This document shows positions 36,424 through 47,546 of a stretch of DNA of 64,000 nt, in pieces; position 1 is the first letter of the stretch; each line of letters starts with the position of its first letter. This DNA is from Calcarisporiella thermophila CBS 279.70 (taxonomy: Eukaryota > Calcarisporiellomycota): positions 383,829 to 447,828 of the forward strand of contig NW_027192197.1 in the NCBI RefSeq assembly GCF_041956535.1, read 5' to 3'. The position numbers and the translations under genes were made by a program. The notes under the pieces are model-generated. The model was not told the origin of the DNA, did not search any database, and saw only the letters and a list, made by a program, of their open reading frames with translations.

Positions 36424-38573
36424 TTACATAGAAGAAGACTTCAGGTGTTCTTCTATCGCTTTCAGCTTCTTAGTCATCACTTTCTGTCGCTCTTCCATAC
36501 TCTCAAGCTTGTTCATTAATTTATCAAAATTAATAGAGTTGGGATTGTACGTCCGTAATGAAACAGCAGGGCGGGAACTAGATACTATGGGCTTATCTGA
36601 AGCAGAAAAAACGTTAGAATGCCTTCTGCCTCTCACCAAAGCCCATATATTCCCTATCCATAGCGGCAGCTGTCTTTCTATAATCCAGTAAACAAGCATC
36701 GTGGGCCAAAAAATCATTAGCCACACCACACTCTTAATGATATGTGACTTTTTCATGCTTATCCAACGCATCCACCATCCAAAAAGTATCCAATATCCAA
36801 TATTGAATGGTGTAGGAAACACAATGCCACGATTAATATAGTTTGTAACTTTGCGTGAAAAATGAATCCGGAAATCGCGGGAGAAGCTGCCTATCTGCGT
36901 GGTATAAAGATAGAGAATAAATCCGAGGAGGAGATTGATTAGGAAAACCCCAGTAATGACAAGGAATAAAAGGAAGAGTGGAGCATTGTATCCTGGATTA
37001 TACCGGGTCACAAGACGAGGTTCAGGATTTCTGGAAATGAAGGATGTAATTAATATGTTAGAAGATCACATATTCAGCAGCAAACTTTTCTATACCCAAG
37101 AAAAGCTCTAATTAGCAAGTCAAGAATCTTTCCGAGTGGTTCATCCTCTTCTATCGCCCAGATAGATTGTGCGAAACCCCATACGCACAGCCCAAATGGG
37201 ATAACAAGCCATGCGCAGTGCCGAATAACTAATTTCGCCATATTGGTTGTGCGCCAGCAAGCTTCAAAAATATCCAGCCACCCAAGGACACGTAGCCAAA
37301 GGAGAGGGGATACTGAGGCCAAAAGATTATATCCAATAGTGTTGAAATATATTATAATGGGCAGCCGTGTATTCGCCATTGCCACCATACGGAAAATAAA
37401 GGAAACAAAAGTCAGACATGATGCAGGCAGACTCAAAATATGCGAGGAAAGTGTTCTGAGATTATTTCCACCGACATAGAGCTACAGAATGTATATGTGA
37501 AAGGGGCATACTTGTGGTAATAAACGGAAATTTGTTGATTTACCCTTTCCAGCTCAAAAGCGAAATCACCGAGGGCAAATAAATAAAAAAGTATTTCAGG
37601 CGCCTCTGGCTCCCAATTCTTGTAATCTTATAGATTCAAGAAACATCAGCCAAATATGCGTATTCTTTATCACGTTCACTACAAATGCTTACCTGTACAA
37701 TTAAGTACGTAAGAATAAAGAAAGAGATAGACGACTGCCATTACAACCGAGCATATGTATTGATTCCTTGTATTTAAAATTAAAATCTAGTCGCTAAACA
37801 CTACGATGGTTATATATTACCTTGGAGATGCCAAATGAAAAATGTTTTCTATCAATCGATTGCAATAGCCTCCCCTGTTATATATCGGCCTCTCATCGTA
37901 TAAAGTAGAAGATATACCCTCGTTCCATACTCGCTAATTGTAGAACAAATGTAAAGAATAAGAAAGAAAAGAATAATATTAAATTTTACGTTAAGGAGTT
38001 TCTCAATGCAAGGAGACATGAAATGAGCTATCAGCTCTTCATCTTGTAGCTTGAAAATAACCGCAATGGCTATAAAGATATTAAAAATTACTAAATAAGC
38101 AAATGTTTTTATGAAACGCGAAATATTACTGCACGGTCTTTTAATCTTATCCATAACTTGAGGTCGAAGCAACAGGTCACACATGGCAAAGTACCAAACG
38201 TCATCATTGCTTTCATTTTCTTCAGAAATTAACGTGGCATAATCTTCTATCAGCCCATTTACAATCTCAATGGCGCAATAATGCTGGGTTGAATGCTGAT
38301 GTGGTATCGTGTAAATGCACCAAACAAGTGCGAAAATCGCCTTTTGTTGATCGCCATGAGCAAAAGACAAAACACTCTCCTAATAAAGTAGAATGAATGA
38401 ATGAGTAATTTTAGTGGCCAACTTAATTATTTATTTACTTTAGTAAATAAATCGCCAGCAAAATTTTGCTTTACTATTTCAACTAATTCTTCAATTGAAA
38501 CAGAATTCTCATGCCCAGCATCACCGGTTTCAATGAGACGCCTTTCTTCATCAATTTCATTATAGTCTGGCAT
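36424..38573 (-). CDS. YVC1: TRPY/Yvc1-like vacuolar cation channel
   Basis: Exons (minus strand): 38573..38439, 38379..37931, 37874..37821, 37766..37693, 37626..37544, 37481..37096, 37030..36424; 595 residues. Yvc1 is the fungal vacuolar TRP channel that releases Ca2+ on stretch or osmotic shock. A hydrophilic N-terminal domain of about 130 residues precedes a series of six or more hydrophobic segments. The pattern YKNWEPEAPEILFYLFALGDF, YNLLASVSPLLWLRVLGWLDIFEACWRTTNMAKLV and VIPFGLCVWGFAQSIWAIEED matches the S4-S5/pore region of fungal Yvc1. After the last helices comes a coiled-coil tail (KLMNKLESMEERQKVMTKKL), probably for tetramer assembly. The intron between exons 2 and 3 (56 nt, donor GTATGG) is needed to avoid in-frame stops. 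Confidence 0.8.
38429..38452. repeat. Perfect 11-bp inverted repeat spanning a splice donor
   Basis: ATTTATTTACT and AGTAAATAAAT are separated by two bases. The first intron donor of the channel gene (GTAAAT on the minus strand, 38438-38433) lies inside the left arm, so the donor could be buried in a hairpin in the pre-mRNA. Confidence 0.85.
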
Positions 38574-39227
38574 TCTGGAAATAATTTGAAAGAAATAAAA
38601 GTAGAACTTTCATTTTTCTCTTAATCTTGTGACTCGACCATGACTGCTTTTATATGCCAATCTTGCATATGCCTACGTTTGATTTCGCCTTATATTTTTC
38701 ATTTAAGAGTAATCTAAAATCAATAATACAAAGTTTAATAGCCAGGAAAACATTATTTTGCTTAATATATCATGTGGTTTCTAACATTTTATCCGTAGTA
38801 TGTTTACCTGCAACGTTTGCTTGTTCCTATACTCGATAAAAAGTGTAATACAGTGTTTCATTGGTAACTGGGTAAGAATGGTTATTAAAGACGAAACAAC
38901 CATCCATTGGGATCATTCTGATATATACTTAGAATGGCTAAATTTTTACATGGAAAAGAGATAAATACATCTCTTTTGAGAGAGATGAATAGTAAATAAT
39001 AAATAAAAGTGCTGCTACAATCTACCGAAAGTCCTTAAAAATCATTTCCATTCCTCCATATACCTACATTCAGGAAGCAATTGAAAATAAAAATTTACAA
39101 TTTGTTTCCATAGAATTCAATGAAATAGTCATTGCATCATACCATTGCATGTCGTCAATATTTATTGTGGCCGCTCAGGACATATTGGATATTATAATTT
39201 AGACGAGTGTGATACTCTCTATTCCGA
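38574..39227. other. Intergenic region, promoter of the TRPY-like channel
   Basis: About 650 nt of AT-rich DNA between the channel start and the 3' end of RIT1, both on the minus strand. A small inverted repeat (AAAGAGAT / ATCTCTTT) lies near 38954-38975. No gene was seen. Confidence 0.5.
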
Positions 39228-41191
39228 TTATTGGGGTGATAAAAAATATGAATTGATTTTCTTAAGCGTTGCTCGAGATGGATTTGCCTTTTAAACGAAA
39301 ATAAAAGAGTTTAATAGAACTTAAATGTAGCACTCTAAAAACAAATTCTTTACCTTTAAACGAAATGAAATTATGCGAATTAACCAACGCTGAATATGCT
39401 CTTTTGTGAGAAGACGATGGTTATGGAGATCCATCCGGAAGATGTCTTTTTAAAATGACCCATGAATAGATGCAATTGAGGCTAGAGTAATAAAATATTA
39501 TACCTTCTTCATCGTAAAATTTAACCAATATTGCCAAAGCTATCCCTACAGAGCGATCAATTCCTTGAGAGCAATGTATCAACAATCGACTACCCAGCTC
39601 AAGATGTTTTCTTGCAAACTCTATCGCACATGGAATCGCTTCAAGTAGTCGATGCTGCCCTTTTTTACCCTCTGGTATATCCAACCTTAGATATCTGCTA
39701 CTCTCTTCTGCCATTGCATCATAAGTGAGCTCTGCTGCGCAATTAATGATGGCGTCAAAATGTTTCCAGCATGTTGTTGGTTCACCTATATAATGTCAAG
39801 GCAACGCATATTAAAATTTCTCTCTCTTCATATTATTAACTCAATCTACCGCTATGTCGATTCCCAATAGCAATCTTAGTATTCCCAATGAAATGGAATG
39901 GTTGCTGGTTGCATGATGTATCACCACCCCTCTCTTCGCGCACAATATTGCACACTTTCAATTCACATTCCGCAGGATCTCCCTTCAGTAGATATTCTCG
40001 ATGTTTCCAGAAGAGTGAGGGAGTGAGTCCCTGTGTTAATAATCAATTTTAAAGCTGAAGGAGGAATATTAAATTAGCTAGTTAATATGCAATACCCATA
40101 CCATTGCCCACATTTCTTCATCATCTGCAGCTCCCTGTACATAAATAAATCCATCACGTCGTTGCATTCCTTCTTTTACCATCCTTGATGCACTAAGTAG
40201 TATAACCGGAAAGAAGGGCATCTGGCTATAATCTGGTAGCTCGTTGAGAAAAAGGGATGTTTGGGGAGTGAACCAAAGAGGACGAAGAGGCTTTTGTAGC
40301 CTAATGGCTATGTCCTCAATATCAACACCTGAATTCTAACTAGGAAATTATAGGCTATCCAGAATTGCAAATCGTTGAAAAATGTGTATACCAGCAGTTT
40401 ATGGGTAAATTGTTCAATCAACTCGGCTATTTGGCTGTGCTCTGAGCGTGAAACCATGGAAGGTAGTGTTCTTAGCTCTGAATCCCAATGTTTATGTTCG
40501 TGTATATTTCCCTTGCCATTCCTCTCCTCGATGTATCGTTGTATTGCTCTATTTATTGTGCAGCACCATATTGGAATAGTCTTTGAAAGCGAGTCGGGCA
40601 TTCGCTTTCCCCGACGCGTAGAATCCACCACAATACACCTATTTATAAAATATATTAACCCCCCTATGATAATTGTAAAATAATATACAAAAACACAACG
40701 CTATTCATACCCTTCATATTTCGCAATGATATCTATGAGATGCAGGTTAAGTCGACGAAGATTGAAATCCCATTTTCCGGTATGTCCATCAGTTGATTTG
40801 AAATATACACTTTGGGGACATGCCTAATTTAAGATAAAAACTCAACTAATTAATAGAAAAATTTACATGCAGTTTTATTGCCACACCTTTTTTGGGTCAA
40901 TATACCACGCTCCACAGCGCTCGTTAGCTATTGTATATCAATAGGTTATCTATCATCACGTTCAAAGAGAAATATTATGGATAAAAAATTACCAATGAGA
41001 GCAAGGCCCGGAAATAGATCTGCAATCTCTGAGACAAAATTTGCATCTACATCAATAGAACGAAGACGATAATAACTAAGTTAATTAGAGGTGAAGTATA
41101 GCCATTCCTCAGATGTTATAGAAATAGAGTCTTACATGTTTTTGGCCTCTTTTCTAATCTTGTTAGTTTCTCGATTAATATCTCCAACCAT
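39228..41191 (-). CDS. RIT1: Initiator tRNA A64 2'-O-ribosyl-phosphate transferase
   Basis: Ten exons (minus strand): 41191..41136, 41075..40993, 40927..40887, 40823..40711, 40638..40392, 40335..40102, 40030..39850, 39785..39504, 39445..39354, 39287..39228; 462 residues. Rit1 adds a ribosyl phosphate to A64 of initiator tRNA-Met, keeping it out of elongation; it occurs in fungi and plants. Family blocks: RSIDVDANFV, ANERCGAWYIDP, VYFKSTDGHTGKWDFNLRRLNLHL, GCIVVDSTRRGKRMPDSLSKTIPIWC, and the C-terminal phosphatase-like loop LLIHCSQGIDRSVG. The last short exon gives NPSRATLKKINSYFLSPQ, the usual end. All blocks are in order and the lengths sum in frame. Confidence 0.95.
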
Positions 41192-41340
41192 GACCGTTTT
41201 ATTATCGAGGAGAGATGAAAATTTGCATTAATGATTTCAGACCAATTATTATTCAGGATAATGAAAACTCAAGTCACATATATTCATTAGCAAGGTTGTT
41301 AGCAAGTCACAAAGCAATAAAAGTCTTGCTCTCAGATTTA

Positions 41341-41442
41341 TTCACCCGAACACAACCTAATTCACCCTAATCCAACTACTTCACCTAGTTCAACCTAATT
41401 CACCTAATTCACCTAATTCAAACACTTCACCTTATTCATCCA
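41341..41442. repeat. Degenerate minisatellite, unit about 9-10 bp (TTCACCTAA)
   Basis: About ten imperfect copies of (A)TTCACCTAA, with variants such as TTCAACCTAA and TTCACCCTAA, in head-to-tail order. Three copies of CACCTAATT at about 41393-41420 are almost perfect. The array is between two divergent genes. Confidence 0.85.
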
Positions 41443-41479
41443 AATACATTTTCCTCAATAAACTTCCAAAAAGCCTAAT

Positions 41480-41520
41480 ATTTCTAGGTATATTTTAAAA
41501 ATCAAAATATACCTAGAAAT
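41480..41520. repeat. Perfect 17-bp inverted repeat
   Basis: ATTTCTAGGTATATTTT and its exact reverse complement are separated by seven bases. The motif AAAATATACCT also occurs at 12858-12868 just after the palindrome pair there. Confidence 0.9.
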
Positions 41521-42230
41521 CTATAAAGAGATTTCTAAGAATATAATATATCAAACTTCATTCCGTGGTAAACCTACCCCTTTCAATTGATAATAATTTG
41601 GAGTGTATTGCATTACTCCAATCAATATCGCATCCTCTCCTATTATCATTATCAATAGATAGTAGATATACTTCTAAAGCCGCACATGCTTAGCTTTTGC
41701 TTTTAGAACGAATTAAAGTGCCGATTGATTGGAAAGAGTTCAGTATATGATTTGATCGACGACTAAATTTGAATAAATTATTGCATACATATCTGTAATA
41801 TCACAAATGATAATACTTAGCAAGGGAAATACAAGAAAGGATGCTTTCGGATTAGTGCCTGATTTTCATGTTAAGAATACTTGACTGAATAAAAATATTA
41901 AAAGTCTCTACTAATATATTATTGCCATCAGAAAATGACTCATGGGATAGTGAAATATTTGTTTAACTAAATCCCTACCTGATTCCTATCAATCTAGAGC
42001 TATTGTTGGACTACACTTATAATTATTGCTGCTATCAAACCTCCATGTAAAATTAACCGCCGTTACAAGATCTTTATCTGCGGATAAAAATTCGGAATCA
42101 AAATTGGGTTCCAGCTGGCAAGGTAAGTTACACATTAAAACTTATTTGCAAACATATTCACTTTCCTTACTTTGCCTTTCCTTACTATTCTTTCCTTCTC
42201 CTCGGACCCATCAGCAGCAGAAATCGTAGG

Positions 42231-44547
42231 ATGGCAGAAAGACAGAGGAAAATATTGAATGAGAAGCACGAACGCATTCTTCTCGAGTTGGTGCGACTTC
42301 CAGGGAACGACCAATGTGCTGATTGTGGAGCGAAAGGTAAGAAATTAAATCTAAAGATTTTGTTAAAATAATTACTGGGTAATTGCATCAACAATTGTAT
42401 CCGTTAATGAACGCTATGCGACTATTGAAATATAGGGCCACGTTGGGCAGCTTACAATCTAGGTGTGTTTCTCTGTATGAGGTGTGCAGGAATTCACCGA
42501 AAGATGGGGACACACATCTCACGAGTGAAATCAATTACTTTTGATCAATGGACGGCTGAACAGATTGAGGTAACTTAGCTCACTGATACATGTTTAGGAA
42601 GCAAATTTTAAGTAGAGGATAAATTTTCTTTAACCAATTTGATTCTTTGAACAGATGATGAAGCAATGTGGAAATAGAAAAGCAAACTCTGAAGTTAATC
42701 CTCATCCTGAGCGACATCCTATCCCAATAGAAGAAGATGAAAGGTGATTGTTTATTACTCTTCAATCAAAAATGATTTTAAGCTAACCTTATTTTTTTTT
42801 AGCGCTATGGAGAAATATATTCGCAATAAATGGGAACGAAAAATCTTCATTGAACGAGAGGAGATTCAAACTCCAGCTAGATCACAATCACTCATGGCTC
42901 TTAAATCGTCTTCCAATGCTCCGTCGAAATCGGTCACTGCACCACCACCATTGAAGCATCAATCTTCAGAACCAATTTTGTTCCGAGAAAATGAATCGTT
43001 CTTTATTGCACTCCAAAAACTATCGGAGATGGGTTTTCATGACAACGATCGCAACCGAAGAGTGCTTAATACTACAAGCGGTGACCTCAAAGCCGCAGTC
43101 GAAATTCTTTCTCGTCTTCCTGGGGCGGGCCGACCTATGCCATTGCGTGCCCATTCCACTTCTGACGATGAGAAACTTTCCCAACTCTGGAACATGGGCT
43201 TTATGGACGAACAGAAAAATCGAGATACGCTACGCCGTACAGGTGGAAATGTGGAAGTTGCTGCGGCGCTGCTTGCGGAAGAACGCAACAAAGTGAGAGC
43301 GGATGCAGTGAAGGCAGAGGCGAATGCATTGAAAAGAGCTTCGACTTTATATAGCAGAGTTAACACCAACAATAATTCAATTCCTAATGTGAATAGTGGG
43401 CCAATACTGGGGAAACCTCAGTCTGCGAAAGAGCGTTACCAACACAAATTGCCTTCACTCTCTTCTGGGTCGCAAGACAAAGCATTTTCTTTTGATGAGA
43501 TCCAAGCTTCTTTTTTCCAACCACAGAAAATCCAACAAAACTCGAATCCTTTTGGCTCATTTACAACTACACCGCCCGCCATTTCACCCAACATGAACAG
43601 CTTTTTCGAGCAATCCCAGCCACCGCAGCAACCTCAACAATCTGCACCGGCTAAGACCTTGCTAGGCTTTCAGGACATGCAAAATAATTTCCTTCAGAAT
43701 AATACGGGTAGCGTGAAATTCATGGAGTTTTACACTTAGCATCCATTCATTTTCTTGATTTTTCACTATAGGCTTGATATCTCCCAGTTTTAATTCTTCC
43801 ACTTCTGCAGCGAACAGTTCTAACCTAACCAATCCCTTCAACTCCACTAATTCCTCCGGGCTTCTTAACTCTTCACAAGGTACTTCCCCATTCACAAGCT
43901 CCCAAGCCGCATCTCTGCCTTATGTTTCTTCACAATCCAACCTCAACTATCCTTCAAACACTCTAAGCAACCCCGTAAGCATAAACCACACTTACTTAAG
44001 CTCTTCATACTCTGGGAGCCTAGATGGAAAAAGGAGCTTTAACAATGGGAATTTATCAACCTCTCCAAACTTGAATGGGGAATATCTAAGGAAATCCGAC
44101 CCATTCGAGGGTTTAACTTTGACAGCTAAACGAGGCTTTAGTAGGAGTGAAGGAATAAATATGAATGCAGATATGAGTGCGCAATCGCAATTATCCAAAG
44201 ATCCATTCACAGGACCGGCCAATATCCCTCGGCAAGAGAGCATGCCAACCTTATCCTCCAGGAATGCTTTTGGTCAGAATCAAGCGCCTAGCCTCAGCTC
44301 AATGCGTACAAACGATGGAATATCGCAAATGAGCGACTTGAATATAACTGATCGACGGTTGATGGGCATTTCATCTCCTTTTAGTGCAACCACCCCTCCT
44401 CATGGGCATCCTGGGTTCGATTTGCAAAAAAATTCAATGTTTACCAGCAATCATATTCAATCCTCGAATCCGTTTGGGCAAATGCAACCGCCAAACTCAC
44501 TTTTAGGAAGGGATACCCAGGCATTCCAAAGCAATTCGTTCTTTTAA
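42231..44547 (+). CDS. Arf GTPase-activating protein with two UBA domains and NPF motifs (Gts1-like)
   Basis: Exons: 42231..42336, 42436..42569, 42655..42743, 42803..43707, 43772..44547; 669 residues. The first 120 residues are an ArfGAP domain with the zinc finger [24 protein letters not shown] and the catalytic arginine in [15 protein letters not shown]. Two UBA domains follow (about 190-225, [20 protein letters not shown]...AAVEIL; about 245-285, [30 protein letters not shown]). The long Ser/Asn/Gln-rich tail has NPF tripeptides in [13 protein letters not shown] and SNPFGQM, which bind EH-domain endocytic proteins. This architecture is that of yeast Gts1-type ArfGAPs working in endocytosis or vesicle recycling. 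Confidence 0.92.
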
Positions 44548-44943
44548 AATACATAAAACCCGGGATTTTAGATTTTATTATATTATGTTCTCTATTTATT
44601 GAAATACTTCACAAATTTTTATTATTATTATTATTTTTTGCCTACTCTTGGTCATCTATTGGATTCCAACTTCCTTTCCAAAACATTTCTCTTGTCCCAA
44701 TCCTTCACCACCATCTACCTGTGTTCCTATTCTCTCCTTTTTATAATTAAACGTATTTATAGAGACGAAATTGAATAGATAATTCATCACGTTGAAATAA
44801 AAATCCTTCAGAAAACCATCAGAATTATATAAGCCAATAGTTTCAAATTCACATGTTCACTACTTTTTAGTACGAAGCGCATGTTTTCTTTCTTCAATCT
44901 GATTCAACTGTCATTTAAGTGTGTAGCGGAAAGCAACTAAAAT
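44548..44943. other. Intergenic region, PEX14 promoter
   Basis: About 400 nt between two genes on the same strand. It contains a TTATTATTATTATTA microsatellite near 44619-44637. No gene seen. Confidence 0.5.
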
Positions 44944-46055
44944 ATGTCATCTTTACGCGAAGATCTTGTTCAACAAGCAGTAAAATTTCTACAGGACCCG
45001 AAAGTTCAGACTTCACCCCTGGCCAAGAAGGTCTCTTTCCTCGAGTCAAAGGGGATGACAAGCGATGAAATCGAAGAAGCTGTTTCGCGTGCATCAGGAA
45101 AATCTAGTTCCCCCACAACCACCACTACCACCGTTACGCAAGCAAATTCGCCTGGAGCTTCCAACGTTCCGCCTGGTATGGCTGCAGCTCCCGGTGGGCA
45201 AATGGTTCCATATGCAATGGCTCCACCGTTGCCCCCACGGAGAGATTGGCGTGATGTATTTATTGCTTGTGTTGTGGCTGGAGGGTTTGGATATGGGGTA
45301 TGGACGTTGGCAAAGCATTATTTAGCACCGATGTTACAGATGCCTTCGAGTGATGAACTGGAGAAAGATAAGAAGGCGCTGGATGAACAATTTGACAAAG
45401 GTAACTTGACAGTTTTGCGATTGCTTTTTTTATCTGTATTGTGCTTATTTTAAAATTCCCTGGATGGCAGTGGCAAAAGAGTTGGAGGATATGCGAACCG
45501 AGACAAGCGAAGCCAAGAAGACCGTAGAGGAGCAGTCTTCACAGATCAAGACATCACTCTATGAAATGGAGAAACTTTTGGAGGAACTGCGGGAACAGGA
45601 GGGTAAGAGGAATGAAGAGCTGAAGAGCCTGCAAGAGGAGGTTGACAATATAAAAGCTCAGATTCCTAAGGTAAAATTGATGGACTCGTCGCAGCGAGGC
45701 TAAGCTTCTAATGTCATGGTATTTCTATTAGTTTTTCAATAGTAGTCGCGAGAATCAGACCAGTATGATGAACGATCTCCAGCAGGAGATAAAATCTCTC
45801 AAATCTCTACTTCTGAACCGCCGTGGAACTGGTGCCCCCTCACCAACGCAGCAGACTTCGGGAGATTCCAACTCAAATCCACTTGATAGGTTTAGCCAAA
45901 TCGCTGGCACCGGTTCAGCCTCTGCACGATCTTCTATCCCAGCGTGGCAGTTAGGCGGAGCACCAAAGGAGAAGCAGATTGCTACAGATGTAGCAGTGAA
46001 TGGGGCAGAAAAGAGCGGTGATACAGTAGAAAAGGACGCGGAGAATTCTTCTTAA
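44944..46055 (+). CDS. PEX14: Peroxisomal membrane docking protein Pex14
   Basis: Exons: 44944..45400, 45471..45670, 45753..46055; 319 residues. Pex14 docks the cargo receptors Pex5 and Pex7 at the peroxisome. The N-terminal domain begins REDLVQQAVKFLQDPKVQTS and continues LAKKVSFLESKGMTSDEIEEA, the family's three-helix receptor-binding fold. A Pro/Thr-rich linker follows, then a hydrophobic segment DVFIACVVAGGFGYGVWTLA. The remainder is a coiled coil (LEDMRTETSEAKKTVEEQSS) and a disordered tail. Length and order match fungal Pex14. The third exon's acceptor (GCGAG at 45752) is chosen because the nearer TAG acceptors break the frame. Confidence 0.94.
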
Positions 46056-46240
46056 TAGTAGTATAGTGTTTTTAATATGCTTTCGATTGTTACATTCGGC
46101 TTGATACACTCTTTCATTAAAGACCCCTTGTGATATTAATATGGTGGTGGCTTATGCGTATTTGATATGATGTCGAAGAAAAATAAGTGACTGCTTGTCT
46201 TTGTACATTCGGCCACTCGCAAGGTCTACACAGATACAAC

Positions 46241-47343
46241 ATGCCGCTTGTAATCATCACAGGAATACCCTGCAGCGGCAAGACAACCCGTGCAAAACAA
46301 CTCTTGGGATATTTTACACAACGTATTGCACAGGATGAATCAATAAAGTCCAAACAAATGACTGTGCATCTTCTCAATGATGACATACTAGGATATAACA
46401 GGGATGTATACAAGTGTAAGTATTCCGATTTTTTCGTATTATGATAGATACTTACCAAATAATATAGTGCCTGTTGAAGAAAAAAAAGCGCGAGGGGCAT
46501 TAATGTCAGCCGTGGAGCGACATCTTTCAAAGGAAGATATCGTGATTGCCGATGGGATGAATTATATCAAAGGTTTTCGATACCAGCTCTACTGTATTGC
46601 CCGGGCAATTGGAACACCTCATTGTGTGGTGAGTTTTGATAAATATGAGACAATTATTTAATTGTATATTCAGGCTTTTCATTTTAGCTGCACTGTGGTA
46701 CTTCGACACAGGACGCAAAGGAGTGGAATAAAGAGAGAGAAAATGCCTACGAAGAAAAAGTGTACATAGCGTGTTTCTGGAAACCATAACGGGCTATACT
46801 AATAATTTATTTAAAAGGTTCGAGGAACTTGTTAGCCGATATGAAGAACCTGATGGGCGAAATCGGTGGGATTCACCATTATTCACCGTATTGAAGGACG
46901 ACGAAACAATTCCAGGGGATGACATATGGGGTGCTGTGGTGCTGCGGAAACCACCACCGCCGAATATGTCTACTACCGTCGTAAATATCGAGAATCAACT
47001 TTAGATTTTCCACTTCTCATTCGACTCTCCACTAATGCATATAAATTTTTTACTTGTCCAGAAACCGATCAGCGAAACCAATTATCTCTACGAGCTTGAT
47101 CAGACTACCCAAGAAATCATAGACGCTGTCCTCGAGGGCCAAAAGACACTCGGAATAGGAGGAGGTCCGATCACCGTTCCCAAAACTGATAAAAAAGTAA
47201 ACAATCCAGCGAGAAATCTTACTCTATCAGAAGTACGTCGGCTTCGGCGCCAATTCACACATATTAACAAAATCCATAATCTTCTGAGTATGGAACGCAT
47301 CGCGGAGATGTTCGTAGATTATTTAAACACGAATTTACAATAA
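46241..47343 (+). CDS. KTI12: Elongator-associated P-loop protein Kti12
   Basis: Exons: 46241..46415, 46468..46628, 46688..46761, 46818..46980, 47062..47343; 284 residues. Kti12 is an ATPase that binds tRNA and regulates Elongator, which modifies wobble uridine 34. The P-loop is MPLVIITGIPCSGKTTRA. It is followed by VHLLNDD, EKKARGALMSAVERHLS, DIVIADGMNYIKGFRYQLYC, CGTSTQDAKEWN, RYEEPDGRNRWDSPLF and a C-terminal helical domain with TKTDKK-like and NLTLSEVRRLRRQF elements. These blocks are in the family's order. In this window it accompanies DNMT2 and RIT1, two other tRNA-modification factors. Confidence 0.94.
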
Positions 47344-47546
47344 AATAATTTCGTGACTGCATTTGTATTTTCATCGAGAGAAGGGAGTCAAAAACTCACA
47401 AGACTACTATCGAGGAACTAGTTGCAACGCATGAGGCGTGCATAGCGGCCTGAAGTTCTTGATTTACTAATTTGTTGACAACTATCCTATTACTACTATT
47501 GCTATTTTTTCCCTAAACGCGTGAAATATTTTTAATTCAAACACCC

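Larger units (their letters stand above)
41192..42230. other. Divergent intergenic region with minisatellite and hairpin
   Basis: About 1 kb between RIT1 (minus) and the ArfGAP gene (plus). It contains a degenerate TTCACCTAA-type tandem array (41341-41442) and a 17-bp hairpin (41480-41520), listed separately. No coding exon was found. Confidence 0.6.
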
